From Saccharopolyspora elongata (GTDB lineage: Bacteria > Actinomycetota > Actinomycetes > Mycobacteriales > Pseudonocardiaceae), in NCBI RefSeq assembly GCF_004348985.1, contig NZ_SMKW01000001.1, positions 1 to 64,000 of the forward strand: a DNA stretch of 64,000 nucleotides, read 5' to 3'. The notes under the pieces are model-generated. The model did not search any database, had not been told where the DNA came from, and worked only from the letters and a program-made list of their open reading frames with translations. Positions 1 through 8,004 of the stretch are shown in pieces (the stretch's first letter is position 1; the number at the start of each line of letters is the position of its first letter). Made by a program: the position numbers and the translations under genes.

Positions 1-120
1 ACCCAAGAAGACCTCGACGCCATCGCCCACGAACTCAACACCCGCCCCCGCCAGACCCTCGGCTGGATGACACCATCACACGCACTAGCCCAAGCGCTTG
101 GTGTTGCACCCACCCCCTGA
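1..120 (+). CDS. IS30-type transposase, C-terminal end only
   Basis: The frame is open from the first base to a TGA at 118-120. Its last residues contain AHELNTRPRQTLGW, the typical C-terminal signature of IS30-family (DDE, rve-type) transposases, in which a tract resembling ELNxRPRKTLGWxTP closes the catalytic domain. The start and catalytic residues lie outside the window, so completeness cannot be judged. A degenerate half of a family A palindrome starts a few bases after the stop, so the right end of the element probably lies between about 121 and 160. I did not identify a terminal inverted repeat. Confidence 0.8.
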   Translation, partial: TQEDLDAIAHELNTRPRQTLGWMTPSHALAQALGVAPTP

Positions 121-122
121 AA

Positions 123-180
123 ACACACGCGAAACCGGCACCCGCAGGCATGGGGAACGCCGGTTTCGCGCGAAAACGGC
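123..180. repeat. Family A palindrome, one intact and one degenerate copy
   Basis: An intact TTTCGCGCGAAA core lies at 164-175, inside GCCGGTTTCGCGCGAAAAC. A half copy, GCGAAACCGG, lies at 129-138. Its implied core (123-134) is centred 41 bp upstream, which is the spacing seen in the intact pairs elsewhere. The left half is lost right after the transposase stop codon. Confidence 0.8.
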
Positions 181-208
181 GCGGAACAAACGCCCGAACC
201 GCAGCGGC

Positions 209-1298
209 TCACCCGCGGAGGTGGTCGGCGAGCCAGTCAGCCGTGTCGGGAAGCCACTTCCAGCGGGTGGTCTCCAGCAGGTGGTTGGCCCTCCGGGATC
301 AGGAGGTACTCGGCGTTCGGGGCGTGGCGCGCCAGGGGTTCGGCGTTGGTGACTCCAGGGATCACGTCGAGGCCGCCGTCGATGACCCGCATCGGCTGGA
401 CGATGCGCGGGGCGATCTCGGCAGCGTTGATCCTGCGGGCGAAGTCGCGGCCCGCCGCGACGCTGCCCGTGCGCAGTGCGAAGGTGTCCGTCACGTAGGG
501 CGCCAGCCGGTCCCAGTGCAGGGCCGAGGGGCCGCTGACGCTGACCAGCGCGCGGATGCGCGGTTCGTGCGCCGCCGCGAGGGCGCCGAGGTAGCCGCCC
601 ATGCTCAGCGCCATCGCGGCGACCCGCTGTCCGTCCACATCGGACCGTTCAGTGATGACGTCGAGCACCCGGTGGACCACCTTCTGGTACTCGGGTTCCC
701 AGTTGCTCCGCGTTGCGAGCTCGCCCTGGCCCGGCCCGTCGATGGCGAGGACCGCGACGCCGCGCCGGAGCAGGCTGTCCGCGATCGGCATGAACTCGAC
801 CTTCCCGGAGTTCATACCCGGGATCAGCACGACAACTGGCGCGCGGGTGTCCGCGGGGCGCCGCAGGATTCCGGTGAAGTCGGGGTCGGCGATGTGCTCG
901 GCGGCCGGGTCCGCGCGGCGTTGCGCGTCGGCGGATGCCTTGGCGGCTGCGGCGTGCGCGTCGAGGTCCGGGTTCGGCAGCACGGTGGCGAAGTGGAACC
1001 ACAGCGCGGCGTCTCGGTACGCCTCCGCCGCCGAAGCGCTCAGGCCCTGCTCATCGGCTTGCTTGGCACGGGCGAGGTGCTCGCGGCCGGCGCGGACGAA
1101 CGCCTCCGGCCAGTCCCGGATCGAGGTGAGCTCGGCGGTCACGGCGTCGTACTGGAACGGGTCGATGCCCGCCGCGATGGCGCGCGGGCGGTTGGCGTCG
1201 GCGAAGCCGGGGAGGAGATCCGGCTGGTCGAAGAAGGTGTGCACGTCGGCTCCGTCGGGAAGTTCTGCTGCGCCCCAAGCAGACATCGGCCGAGGCAT
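209..1298 (-). pseudogene. Alpha/beta hydrolase (FrsA/DUF1100-like) with a 3' frameshift
   Basis: This encodes an alpha/beta hydrolase of the type with an N-terminal helical cap region followed by the catalytic core. The nucleophile elbow ALSMGGYLG places Ser232, and Asp311 in VIDGGLDVIPG is the likely acid. The reading frame hits a stop at 237, but the sequence beyond about residue 338 is clearly coding in the next frame: NHLLETTRWKW followed by LPDTADWLADHLRG and a stop at 209-211. The shift maps to the GGCC run at about 287-291 (one extra base). The conserved NH of GNHLL would be the catalytic His, so the uncorrected frame loses it. A LysR gene is divergent. The shift may be a sequencing error or true decay. 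The start at 1298 is chosen over the longer frame because nothing upstream looks coding. Confidence 0.7.
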
Positions 1299-1326
1299 GG
1301 CGGTCCAACAGCGATCCGTACCCTGT

Positions 1327-1343
1327 GACAACCGTTGGTTGTC
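1327..1343. promoter_or_regulatory. Candidate LysR operator
   Basis: The perfect inverted repeat GACAACC-GTT-GGTTGTC lies between the divergent hydrolase and LysR genes, 16 bp upstream of the LysR GTG start. Its location and dyad are typical of LysR-type autoregulatory sites. The binding protein is inferred from the neighbourhood. Confidence 0.55.
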
Positions 1344-1358
1344 GTTCGAGGTGAGAGC

Positions 1359-2288
1359 GTGGATCTTGATCTGGCGCAGGTTCGGGCGTTCGTCGCGGCC
1401 GCCCGGGAATCGCACTTCGGGCGAGCTGCCGCGCAGCTCTTCGTCAGCCAGCAGGCGTTGTCGAAGCGGATCGCCCGCCTGGAACGCCAGTTGGGCATCC
1501 GGCTGTTCGACCGCGACAAGCACGGCGTGGCGCTGACCGAGGCCGGACGCCGCTTCCTCGAACCCGCGCAACAGACCCTTGCCGCCGCCGACTTCGCGGT
1601 GACCGAGGCCCGCCGCGAGCAGCGATCGTTGCGGGTCGACGTCTGGGGTCACCTGTACGCCCCGATGCGCACGATCGGGCTCGTCGTCGAGAACGCTCTC
1701 GGCGTCGAGCTAGGGCTCAGCCGCGATCTGGTGGCTGCGACGACGGCATTGGCGCGCGGCGAGATCGACGCCGGGTTCGGCCGGGTTCCTCCGCTCGGCG
1801 AGGAGTTCGAGCGCCAGGTGGTGCGCCTCGAACCGGTCGACGCCATCGTCGGCCCGGCCCATCCCCTGGCGGGCTCGGCGGAGCTCCGGCCCGCCGACCT
1901 GCGCGGCAGCACGATCTGGTGCCCGGCCGCGCTGGATCGCCTGGACTTCCTCGACCGCTTCACCGTCCACTTCGGACTCGATGCGGAGGCGGCCGGGGTC
2001 AACCTGGGGCTGGACCACTTCCTCGACCAGATCCGCGCGGAACCGGAGCGCGTCGCGATCCTGCCCAGCGGCGTCCTGCTGCCGGAGAACGCGCCGCTGA
2101 CCCGGGTCCGCCTCGCCCGGCCCACGCCGCTGTACGCCTGGTCCCTGCTCTGGCGGCGGGGAGACCCGAGCCGCTCCCTCGACGCACTCCGCCGCTCCTG
2201 CGCCGAAGCCGCGACCCGGCGCGGCTGGCTCGACTACGACGCCGCGCGCCACTGGCTCCCCGACGCCGACCGCGCCGCACTCGGCTGA
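1359..2288 (+). CDS. LysR-family transcriptional regulator
   Basis: The 309-residue protein has the LysR winged helix-turn-helix at residues 1-60 (VRAFVAAARESHFGRAAAQL, then SQQALSKRIARLERQLG), followed by a periplasmic-binding-protein-like effector domain. The length is normal for the family. GTG at 1359 is preferred to the TTG at 1335 because a GAGG stands just upstream and the protein then begins with VDLDLAQVRAF, the usual LysR opening. It is divergent from the frameshifted hydrolase and shares a dyad with it, so it probably controls that gene and itself. The effector is unknown. Confidence 0.9.
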   Translation: MDLDLAQVRAFVAAARESHFGRAAAQLFVSQQALSKRIARLERQLGIRLFDRDKHGVALTEAGRRFLEPAQQTLAAADFAVTEARREQRSLRVDVWGHLYAPMRTIGLVVENALGVELGLSRDLVAATTALARGEIDAGFGRVPPLGEEFERQVVRLEPVDAIVGPAHPLAGSAELRPADLRGSTIWCPAALDRLDFLDRFTVHFGLDAEAAGVNLGLDHFLDQIRAEPERVAILPSGVLLPENAPLTRVRLARPTPLYAWSLLWRRGDPSRSLDALRRSCAEAATRRGWLDYDAARHWLPDADRAALG

Positions 2289-2295
2289 GCGAGAT

Positions 2296-2405
2296 GGCGG
2301 CGATTTCGCGCGAAAACGCCATCCGCCACGCGTGGGACGCGCCGGTTTCGCGCGAAAACGCCATCCGGCACGCATGGGACGCGCCGGTTTCGCGCGAAAA
2401 CGGCG
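2296..2405. repeat. Family A palindrome, three tandem copies
   Basis: Cores TTTCGCGCGAAA lie at 2304-2315, 2346-2357 and 2388-2399. The centre-to-centre spacing is exactly 42 bp twice. The two spacers are also similar to each other (CCATCCGNCACGCNTGGGAC). The cluster fills the gap between the convergent LysR and DUF3817-like genes. Confidence 0.9.
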
Positions 2406-2414
2406 TGGTGCGCG

Positions 2415-2672
2415 TCAGGGTTGGTGGGCTACGGAGATTCGCCGTAGGGCGAGGAGGCCGCCGATGCCTGGGATGACCGCGAGCCATCGGGCGCTCGGCG
2501 AGGCCGGGACGAGGAAGGTCGCCGCGATGGTGACGAGGTAGGCCATGCCGTGGACCGGGCCGCCGAGCGAAGTGATCGTGGACAGGTGCGCGGTGAACAG
2601 GTTGAGCAGCAGGATCACTAGCGAGGCCGCCTCGACGCCGGCCGCGATTCGCAGCGTCAGCACGGCCGTCAC
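2415..2672 (-). CDS. Small integral membrane protein (DUF3817-like)
   Basis: The 85-residue protein has three predicted hydrophobic segments: around residues 14-32, around 42-60 after a conserved-looking GGPVHGMAYL, and a final short one near 66-78. Length and layout suggest the DUF3817 family, which has no assigned function. The GTG start at 2672 overlaps the TGA of the upstream membrane gene (GTGA), so the two are translationally coupled. The 3' end runs up to the triple family A palindrome. Confidence 0.75.
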   Translation of the reverse strand: MTAVLTLRIAAGVEAASLVILLLNLFTAHLSTITSLGGPVHGMAYLVTIAATFLVPASPSARWLAVIPGIGGLLALRRISVAHQP

Positions 2673-3112
2673 GCTCCCGTCGTCGAGCCGGGGCGGACGA
2701 TCATGAGCACGACGACGATCACCCAGAGCACGTTGAAGATGCCGGTGAGCATGGCCAGCCGGGTCGCCATGGCGCTCAGGTCGTCGGTCGAGCCGAGCAT
2801 GCGCCGCTGGGCCGGGAGGATCGCCATCACCAGGATGGCCGCGGCGATCGCCGTCAGCACGATCGAGATGATCAGCCAGGGGTCGGCGAGGACGCCGAGC
2901 TGGGCTCCGGTCGCGAGGCCGAAGACCGGGACCGCGATGCCCGCGACGGCGTAGCCGCGGCAGATCCGGTGCAGCAGCTTGGCGATTCCGGCGGCCCGGT
3001 CGGATTCGGGCGCTTGCTTGGCGTATCGCGGGAACATCGAGGCGGCCACGGTGATCGGGCCGATCACCAGCATCGCCGCGAGGACGTGGATGGACAGCAG
3101 CAGCTTGGTCAC
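2669..3112 (-). CDS. DUF2269-like integral membrane protein
   Basis: The 147-residue protein has four strongly hydrophobic segments, starting with LLLSIHVLAAMLVIGPITVA, and a basic loop (AQRRMLGS) between the third and fourth. The opening IHVLAA and overall size resemble the DUF2269 family of predicted membrane proteins with no known activity. It overlaps the next gene by 4 bases and is divergent from a PadR repressor across 74 bp containing an ATGT/ACAT dyad. PadR control of this pair is therefore likely, as for many PadR-linked membrane proteins. Confidence 0.75.
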   Translation of the reverse strand: MTKLLLSIHVLAAMLVIGPITVAASMFPRYAKQAPESDRAAGIAKLLHRICRGYAVAGIAVPVFGLATGAQLGVLADPWLIISIVLTAIAAAILVMAILPAQRRMLGSTDDLSAMATRLAMLTGIFNVLWVIVVVLMIVRPGSTTGA

Positions 3113-3127
3113 CGCAGACTCCCAAAT

Positions 3128-3144
3128 ATGTAACCTGTCGACAT
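3128..3144. promoter_or_regulatory. Candidate PadR operator
   Basis: The dyad ATGT-N9-ACAT lies in the AT-rich gap between the divergent membrane pair and padR. The classical PadR site is ATGT-N8-ACAT, so this is one base longer. A second AT-rich tract, AATATATACAC, follows at 3155-3165. Confidence 0.5.
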
Positions 3145-3186
3145 GTTGATTGGCAATATATACACGCCTGTGTAGGCTGCCAACTC

Positions 3187-3519
3187 ATGAGGGTCGATGC
3201 GGTACGAGGGCATCTGGACGGGCTGCTGCTGGCCGTGCTGGAGCACGGGCCGCTGCACGGCTACGCGATCATCACCGAGGTCCAGCAGCGCAGCGGCGGC
3301 GCGCTGGAGCTGCGCACCGGGACGATCTACCCGGCCCTGAACCGGCTGGAACGGCTCGGATTGCTGCGCAGCAGCTGGGAATCCATCGGCGAGCGGCGCC
3401 GCCGCTGCTACCGGCTCACCGACGCCGGGCGGGGCAACCTGACCAAGGCGCGCAAGGCCTGGGACGAGTTCACTGCCACCATCGGCGCGGTCCTCAACCC
3501 GTCGCGGGGTACCGCATGA
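3187..3519 (+). CDS. PadR-family transcriptional repressor
   Basis: The 110-residue protein is a typical short PadR (subfamily 2) winged-helix regulator. The conserved HGPLHGYAIITEV and the GTIYPALNRLERLGLL recognition region are present, and an RRRRCYRLTDAGRG wing follows. The ATG of the next gene overlaps the stop (ATGA at 3516), forming a two-gene operon that is common for PadR regulators paired with permease-prefix membrane proteins. It probably represses both divergent transcripts from the dyad at 3128. The inducer is unknown. Confidence 0.92.
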   Translation: MRVDAVRGHLDGLLLAVLEHGPLHGYAIITEVQQRSGGALELRTGTIYPALNRLERLGLLRSSWESIGERRRRCYRLTDAGRGNLTKARKAWDEFTATIGAVLNPSRGTA

Positions 3520-4160
3520 GCGCCGATCCGATCGAGGACTACGCGGCCGAGTTGACGAACGCCCTGCACGGCCCGGCGCGGGCGAAATCCCGGCTGGTCG
3601 GGGAGATCCGCGACGGCTTGGTTGACGCGGTGGCGGCGCAGACCGCAGAGGGGCTGCCGTACCGGCAGGCCGTCGAGCAGGCGGTGCGGGAGTTCGGAAC
3701 GCCCGGCGAGCTCGCGCCGAGCTGCCAACAGGAGCTCACCATCGCCCAGACCCGGCACACCTCCCGGGCTCTCATCGTCACCGTCGGATTCCTGATCGTC
3801 TGCTGGTACGCGATCTGGACGGCCAGTCACATCCAGGGCTGGCAGCTGCCGCACGCGGTCCAGGTGCTGACCGCGGTCGCGGCGACCGCCGGAGTTCTCG
3901 CGGCGGCGACCCTGGCCGCGACCGGGCCGCTCACCCGCTGGCTGCCCGTGCCGGACCGGCTTCCGCTGCTGGTCGGCTGGGCCGGCACCACCGCCAGCGT
4001 GGCCATGCCGTTCGCCGGGATCGCGCTCGCCATCGCCTTGCCGCTGGCGACCGCGTGGCCGCTGATCCTGCTCGCGGGCGGGTTCACGGTCGCATCGCAC
4101 GCGGTGCTGGCGGCGTCGGCCCGGGCCTGCCGCGAGTGCGCCCGCCTGCCGATCGGCTGA
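3516..4160 (+). CDS. PadR-partner membrane protein with permease-prefix domain
   Basis: The 214-residue protein starts with a cytoplasmic helical region (DPIEDYAAELTNALHG, then SRLVGEIRDGLVDAV and AVREFGTPGELA), the permease-prefix domain usually found beside PadR genes. Four or so hydrophobic segments follow from about residue 88. It may act as a membrane anchor or sensor for the PadR system, but the exact function is not established for the family. The start overlaps the padR stop. The 3' end faces a small minus-strand gene across a family A pair. Confidence 0.8.
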   Translation: MSADPIEDYAAELTNALHGPARAKSRLVGEIRDGLVDAVAAQTAEGLPYRQAVEQAVREFGTPGELAPSCQQELTIAQTRHTSRALIVTVGFLIVCWYAIWTASHIQGWQLPHAVQVLTAVAATAGVLAAATLAATGPLTRWLPVPDRLPLLVGWAGTTASVAMPFAGIALAIALPLATAWPLILLAGGFTVASHAVLAASARACRECARLPIG

Positions 4161-4220
4161 CCCGCGATCAGCGATGAGGGGCGCAGTGCTGCTTTAGGCC
4201 TCGTCGTGCCCGTGGGGCGA

Positions 4221-4280
4221 CGGTTTCGCGCGAAAACGTCGCGCGCACGCCTGGAGAATGACGGTTTCGCGCGAAACCGC
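4221..4280. repeat. Family A palindrome pair
   Basis: Cores lie at 4224-4235 and 4265-4276, 41 bp apart centre to centre. The pair lies between the convergent PadR-partner gene and the small minus-strand gene ending at 4357. The first copy has the asymmetric GAAAACG flank and the second GAAACCG. Confidence 0.9.
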
Positions 4281-4356
4281 CACGCCACCCCTAGGGCGGG
4301 GTGGCCGGCGCCGGGGGTCGGGAGCGCGTCGGCTTCCGGGCCTGTGGTCTCGGGAT

Positions 4357-4641
4357 TCAGAGGCGGTGGAGGGCTTCGAGGATCCTCCGCTGGATCTCCT
4401 GCGGTGGCGCCGCGATCTCGGTGTCCGATGTGGATCGTTGATCCTCGTAATCGGGCGCTGGCTCGCGGAGGCGATGGCGGCCTGGTCGAGAACGTTGTTG
4501 TCGTTCGGCTTCGACGTCGGCTATCAGCTGCCAGACCGTCAGAGCTCCTTCGCCTCCTCCGGCGTGTTGCGGCTGGTCTGCCTTCCAGTGCATGGCGAGG
4601 AAGAAGAGTGCCGGGGCGATGCTCGGGAGCATTACGAGCAT
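4357..4641 (-). CDS. Small putative membrane-anchored protein
   Basis: I do not recognise the 94-residue product. It opens with one hydrophobic stretch (MLPSIAPALFFLAMHW) and continues as a charged, probably helical tail ending QEIQRRILEALHRL. The ATG at 4641 is preceded by GGAAGGA at an 8-base spacing, a good ribosome binding site, which is the main reason to accept it. Codon third positions are less GC-rich than in neighbouring genes. It overlaps, on the other strand, the decayed 5' part of the DUF5753 regulator, so the region has probably been rearranged. Confidence 0.45.
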   Translation of the reverse strand: MLVMLPSIAPALFFLAMHWKADQPQHAGGGEGALTVWQLIADVEAERQQRSRPGRHRLREPAPDYEDQRSTSDTEIAAPPQEIQRRILEALHRL

Positions 4642-4644
4642 TCG

Positions 4645-5205
4645 ACGGGTCCTTCCGCGTTGGTCGGGGACTTTTCCGCCGCTACGAAGAGATCCTCGAC
4701 ATGACCCGAACGCGGACGCGTCCCACTGGCTCGCAGTCACCCTTCCCGAACAGCGGCAACAGCTATCCGCCCTGCTCGAGTTCGAGCGCACCGCGAAGAC
4801 CATCACGCATGCATTCCCGGGCTTCTCCAAAGCACGGCGTACGTGCGAGCGATCACGACGGCGGGCGAAGTACCGCAGGACGCGGTTGAAACGCGCATCG
4901 CGGTCCGAGTCGGCAGACGAGAGGCCATCACGCGCAAGGACAGCCCGGTTCACCTCCGCGCCGCGATCGGTGAAGCAGCTCTACGACAAGTGCTCGGCGA
5001 TGCAGGCGTTATGGCCGATCAGCTGGAACACATACTCCAACTGCCGGATATGGAGAACATCGACATCCGCGTCGTGACCTTCGCGAGTGGCTGGCATCCC
5101 GCGCTTGAAGGTCTGTTCGTGCTGATCGAGTCGGATCAAGCACCGCCTGCCGTGCCGCTGTTAAGGCCGGGCGGTTCGAGCGCTGAGGTGCTGGTCAAAG
5201 CCGTG
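4645..5205 (+). pseudogene. Decayed XRE/DUF5753 regulator fragment
   Basis: Pieces of a DUF5753 domain, the C-terminal part of many actinomycete XRE regulators, are spread over three frames. The order is LFRRYEEILDM, then HWLAVTLPEQRQQLSALLEF with ERTAKTITHAFPG, then LLQSTAYVRAITTAGEVP through GVMADQLEHILQLPDMENI and FASGWHPALEGLFVLIE. The second shift is a missing base near 4822 in the CCGGGCTTCTCC stretch. The N-terminal helix-turn-helix is gone and the C-terminus runs into unrelated sequence just before a family D hairpin. It cannot produce a functional regulator. Confidence 0.75.
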
Positions 5206-5312
5206 AGTACTTTGTGTCGCCATAGCAACAAAGTACGCACGGGCCACGGCCCACCCGGCGTGGGCGCGGTCGTGAGTGGTTTGGATCGTCATAGCACTCC
5301 AAACCACTCACG
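5202..5312. repeat. Family D hairpins, two copies
   Basis: Two long palindromes lie at 5202-5241 (40 nt, stem GTGAGTACTTTG, imperfect) and 5271-5312 (42 nt, stem CGTGAGTGGTTTGGA). They are the same element with different but self-complementary stems and loops containing CATAGCA. They sit between the decayed regulator and the convergent sigma factor gene and could act as bidirectional terminators, though no U tract follows. Confidence 0.8.
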
Positions 5313-5352
5313 AGCCTCGGTGCACCCGGCGAGGCTGACCCGGTTCCTTGGG

Positions 5353-6591
5353 TTATGCCTGGCCTTCCAATCGGTGGGCGCGCGACGTGAGGTGGCGGCG
5401 TTCGGGTGCGCTCGTGGTTCGGCGGGCCGCTTCGCGGTACGCGTCTGCTGCGGCGACGTGATCACCGAGGAGTTCCTGCAGGTGGGCTCGGGTGGAGAAA
5501 AGGCGGTGGTGGCGAGCTATGCGCTTGTCCGCCGATAGGGTCGCCAGGAGTTCGAGGCCGGCCGCCGGGCCGTGGACCATCGCTACCGCGACCGCTCGGT
5601 TGAGCGTCACCACCGGGTTCGGACCGGTTCGTTCCAGGAGTTCGTACAGGACCAGGATTTGCGGCCAGTCCGTGTCTTCCGCGCTCTCGGCTTCGTCGTG
5701 CACTGCGGCGATGGCCGCTTGGAGCTGGTACGGGCCGACCTGGCCGCGCGGCAGGGTTCGGCTGATCAGCTCGATGCCTTCGGCGATGAGCCGGTGGTTC
5801 CAGCGGCCGCGGTCCTGTTCCGCCAGCGGGACCAGTTCGCCGTGCTGGTCGGTGCGCGCCGGACGGCGGGCGTCGGTGAGCAGCATCAGGGCGAGAAGTC
5901 CCGCTGTTTCGGTGTCTTCGGGCACCAGGCGGTGCAGCAGGCGGGCGAGGCGGATCGCCTCCGTCGACAGCTCCGGTGCCGTCAGATCCGCGCCATCCGT
6001 CGCGGTGTAGCCCTCGTTGAAGATCAGGTACAGCACGTGCCGGACCTCGTCCAACCGCTCGACGCGGTCGGCTTCCTCTGGCATGACGAGGGTCGAGCCG
6101 GCGGCCTTGATGCCCTGCTTCGCGCGGCTGATGCGCTGCGCCATGGTCGCCTCCGGCACCAGGAACGCGGCGGCGATCTGCGACGTCGTCAAGCCACCGA
6201 CCGCGCGCAACGTCAGCGCGACCCGGCTCGCCGAGGACAACGCGGGATGGCAGCAGAGGAACAGCAGGGCCAGGGAATCGTCCCGGTCGGTCTCCGGCGT
6301 GCTGTCCGCAGCGTGGCTGAGCAGCGCGGCCTGCGGAGTCGCCAAGGCTTCCTCGCGGCGACGGCGTGCCGCCTCGCTGCGGACCTGGTCCACCAGCTTT
6401 CGCGAGGCGACGGTGATCAGCCAGCCCCGCGGGTTCTCCGGCACGCCCGCGTCCGGCCACTGCAGGGCCGCCGCGATCAGCGCCTCCTGCACGGCGTCCT
6501 CGCACGAGTCGAAGACGCCGTACCGGCGGACGAGCGAGCCGAGGACCTGCGGCGCGAGTTCGCGCAGCAGGTCCTCAACACCGTGGCTCAC
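5353..6591 (-). CDS. ECF-type sigma factor with DUF6596 C-terminal domain
   Basis: The 412-residue protein has sigma region 2 near residues 10-65 (YGVFDSCEDAVQEALIAA, then NPRGWLITVASRKLVDQVRS), region 4 near 115-165 (LTLRAVGGLTTSQIAAAFLV), and a long C-terminal DUF6596/TPR-like extension. This is the layout of the ECF42-like group. No anti-sigma gene is present. The GTG start at 6591 overlaps the stop of the upstream YCII gene (ATGTGA), and the YCII-ECF pairing is conserved for this group. It probably directs RNA polymerase to its own operon promoter. Confidence 0.9.
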   Translation of the reverse strand: MSHGVEDLLRELAPQVLGSLVRRYGVFDSCEDAVQEALIAAALQWPDAGVPENPRGWLITVASRKLVDQVRSEAARRRREEALATPQAALLSHAADSTPETDRDDSLALLFLCCHPALSSASRVALTLRAVGGLTTSQIAAAFLVPEATMAQRISRAKQGIKAAGSTLVMPEEADRVERLDEVRHVLYLIFNEGYTATDGADLTAPELSTEAIRLARLLHRLVPEDTETAGLLALMLLTDARRPARTDQHGELVPLAEQDRGRWNHRLIAEGIELISRTLPRGQVGPYQLQAAIAAVHDEAESAEDTDWPQILVLYELLERTGPNPVVTLNRAVAVAMVHGPAAGLELLATLSADKRIARHHRLFSTRAHLQELLGDHVAAADAYREAARRTTSAPERRHLTSRAHRLEGQA

Positions 6592-6950
6592 ATGTCCCCC
6601 GCGGCCTCGTGCAGCACCGGCCACAGCTCGACCGGCTCCGCATCGGCGAACGGCATGTCGGCCGCGATCTCCTGCGCCCGCTCCAGGGATTCGCAGTCGA
6701 GCAGGTAGAAGCTCGCGAGGTACTCCTTGGTCTCCAGGTACGGGCCGTCGGTGACCACCGGGGCGCCGTCCTTGCGGCGGATGAGCTGGGCGTTGGCCGC
6801 GTCGGCGAGGCCGTAGGCGCCGATCAGCTCGCCGGTCTCGCGGTACTTCTTGTTGAACGCGTCCTGCTTCGCGATCGCCTCGGGCCACTTCTCGGCCGGG
6901 TAGGAGTCCCACTTGGCCTGGTTGCCGTAGATCATCGCGACGTACTTCAT
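6588..6950 (-). CDS. YCII-related (DGPF domain) protein
   Basis: The 120-residue protein has the YCII/DGPF fold: MKYVAMIYGNQ at the start, then APVVTDGPYLETKEYLASFY with the DGPF-type motif and ESLERAQEIAADMP. Proteins of this type are routinely encoded next to ECF42-type sigma factors, as here, where the genes overlap by 4 bases. The biochemical activity is not known. The 5' leader upstream contains two CAACTTTTT direct repeats at about 7038-7057 in the promoter region. Confidence 0.9.
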   Translation of the reverse strand: MKYVAMIYGNQAKWDSYPAEKWPEAIAKQDAFNKKYRETGELIGAYGLADAANAQLIRRKDGAPVVTDGPYLETKEYLASFYLLDCESLERAQEIAADMPFADAEPVELWPVLHEAAGDM

Positions 6951-7077
6951 CTCGGGGGTCCTTCCCGTCCCGCACGCCCCGTCGGCGCGCTGTCACCCTC
7001 TGGTCGGAGCACGCGGCGGATCCTCGACATCCGGGCGCCAACTTTTTCCAACTTTTTCGAACGAGCCGCTGACCAGC

Positions 7078-7905
7078 CTAAACGCCCGCCAGGAAGGGGA
7101 TCAGCAGCGACGCCAGGGCTTGGGGACGGTCGAGCGGGATGATGTGCCCGCAGTCCTCGACGAGGTGCGCCACGAGATCGTCGGCGATCGGGCGCAGCTG
7201 GCGTTCGAGGGCGCTGCCGACCGGGTGCGCGCCGATCGCCATGGTCGGCACGGTGAGCCTGGCCGCCGCGACCGCTTCGCGGATCTGGCGCGCGCTGGTG
7301 GGCATCTCGCGGTAGATCGAGAACGCGCAGCGCAGGGCTTCGCTTCCTGCGTAGGCGGCGACGAACTCGTCGCGGATCTCCCCCGGGATGCCGCGAGTGC
7401 CCGTCGTGAGGAACCAGTCGACGTACTCCGCCTCGTGCCCGGCCAGGACGGTTTCCGCGAGGCCGGGGACCGAGTGGAAGCCGAACCACCACGGCGCACC
7501 GCCCGCGAGGAAGTCCTCGGCTCCGGGCAGCGTGCCCAGCAGTGACTCCATGACCACGAGCCGCCGAATCCGCTCGGGTCGCCGCATGGCCAGCAGGAAA
7601 GCGGGCGGCGTTCCCGCGTCGATGCCGACCACTGCCGCCGTCTGCTCCCCCAGCGCGTCGAGGAGCGCCTCGGCGTCGGCGGCGAGCGTGCCCGCGTCGT
7701 AGCCGTCGGCTGCTCTCGTGCTGGCACCGAGGCCCCGCAGGTCCGGGGCGATGACGCGGTGGCGGGGAGCCAGCTGCGGGATCACCTCGGACCAGAGCCG
7801 CCAGGTTTGCGGAAAGCCGTGCAGCAGCAGGACGGCGGGGCCCGCGCCGGCCACCGCCACATTGACGTCGATGCCGTTGGCCCGGACCAGGGCGATGTCG
7901 GGCAC
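7078..7905 (-). CDS. Alpha/beta hydrolase, epoxide hydrolase/dehalogenase type
   Basis: The 275-residue hydrolase has the oxyanion motif LLHGFPQTWRLW near residue 30 and an Asp nucleophile in VVGIDAGTPPAF rather than Ser. The catalytic His is in DCGHIIPLDRPQ near the end. An Asp nucleophile is typical of epoxide hydrolases and haloalkane/haloacetate dehalogenases. GTG at 7905 is chosen because GGAGG stands just before it. The ATG at 7929 has no ribosome binding site and would lie inside the palindrome shared with the HxlR gene. It is divergent from an HxlR regulator that probably represses it. Confidence 0.82.
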   Translation of the reverse strand: MPDIALVRANGIDVNVAVAGAGPAVLLLHGFPQTWRLWSEVIPQLAPRHRVIAPDLRGLGASTRAADGYDAGTLAADAEALLDALGEQTAAVVGIDAGTPPAFLLAMRRPERIRRLVVMESLLGTLPGAEDFLAGGAPWWFGFHSVPGLAETVLAGHEAEYVDWFLTTGTRGIPGEIRDEFVAAYAGSEALRCAFSIYREMPTSARQIREAVAAARLTVPTMAIGAHPVGSALERQLRPIADDLVAHLVEDCGHIIPLDRPQALASLLIPFLAGV

Positions 7906-7920
7906 GATACCTCCACGAGT

Positions 7921-7954
7921 GGTTACCATTGGTTACTACAAAACCGTAGGTAAC
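7921..7954. promoter_or_regulatory. Candidate HxlR operator
   Basis: GTTACTAC-AAAACC-GTAGGTAAC at 7932-7954 is an inverted repeat with one unpaired base, and a further GGTTACC lies at 7921-7927. The elements fall in the divergent promoter region of the hydrolase and HxlR genes. This arrangement resembles known HxlR-family sites. Binding is inferred. Confidence 0.6.
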
Positions 7955-8004
7955 GGCACTCGAGGTGCCAAGACGGCACTTCCACGACAGGTGGTGAGCT
8001 CCAG

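Noticed and set aside
164-175. Identity of the family A core with the eukaryotic E2F site TTTCGCGCGAAA
   Set aside because: A coincidence of a short palindrome; no related factor exists in bacteria.
2296-2405. Possible CRISPR-like array at the triple palindrome
   Set aside because: There are only three copies, the spacers are similar to each other and too short, and no cas genes are in the window.
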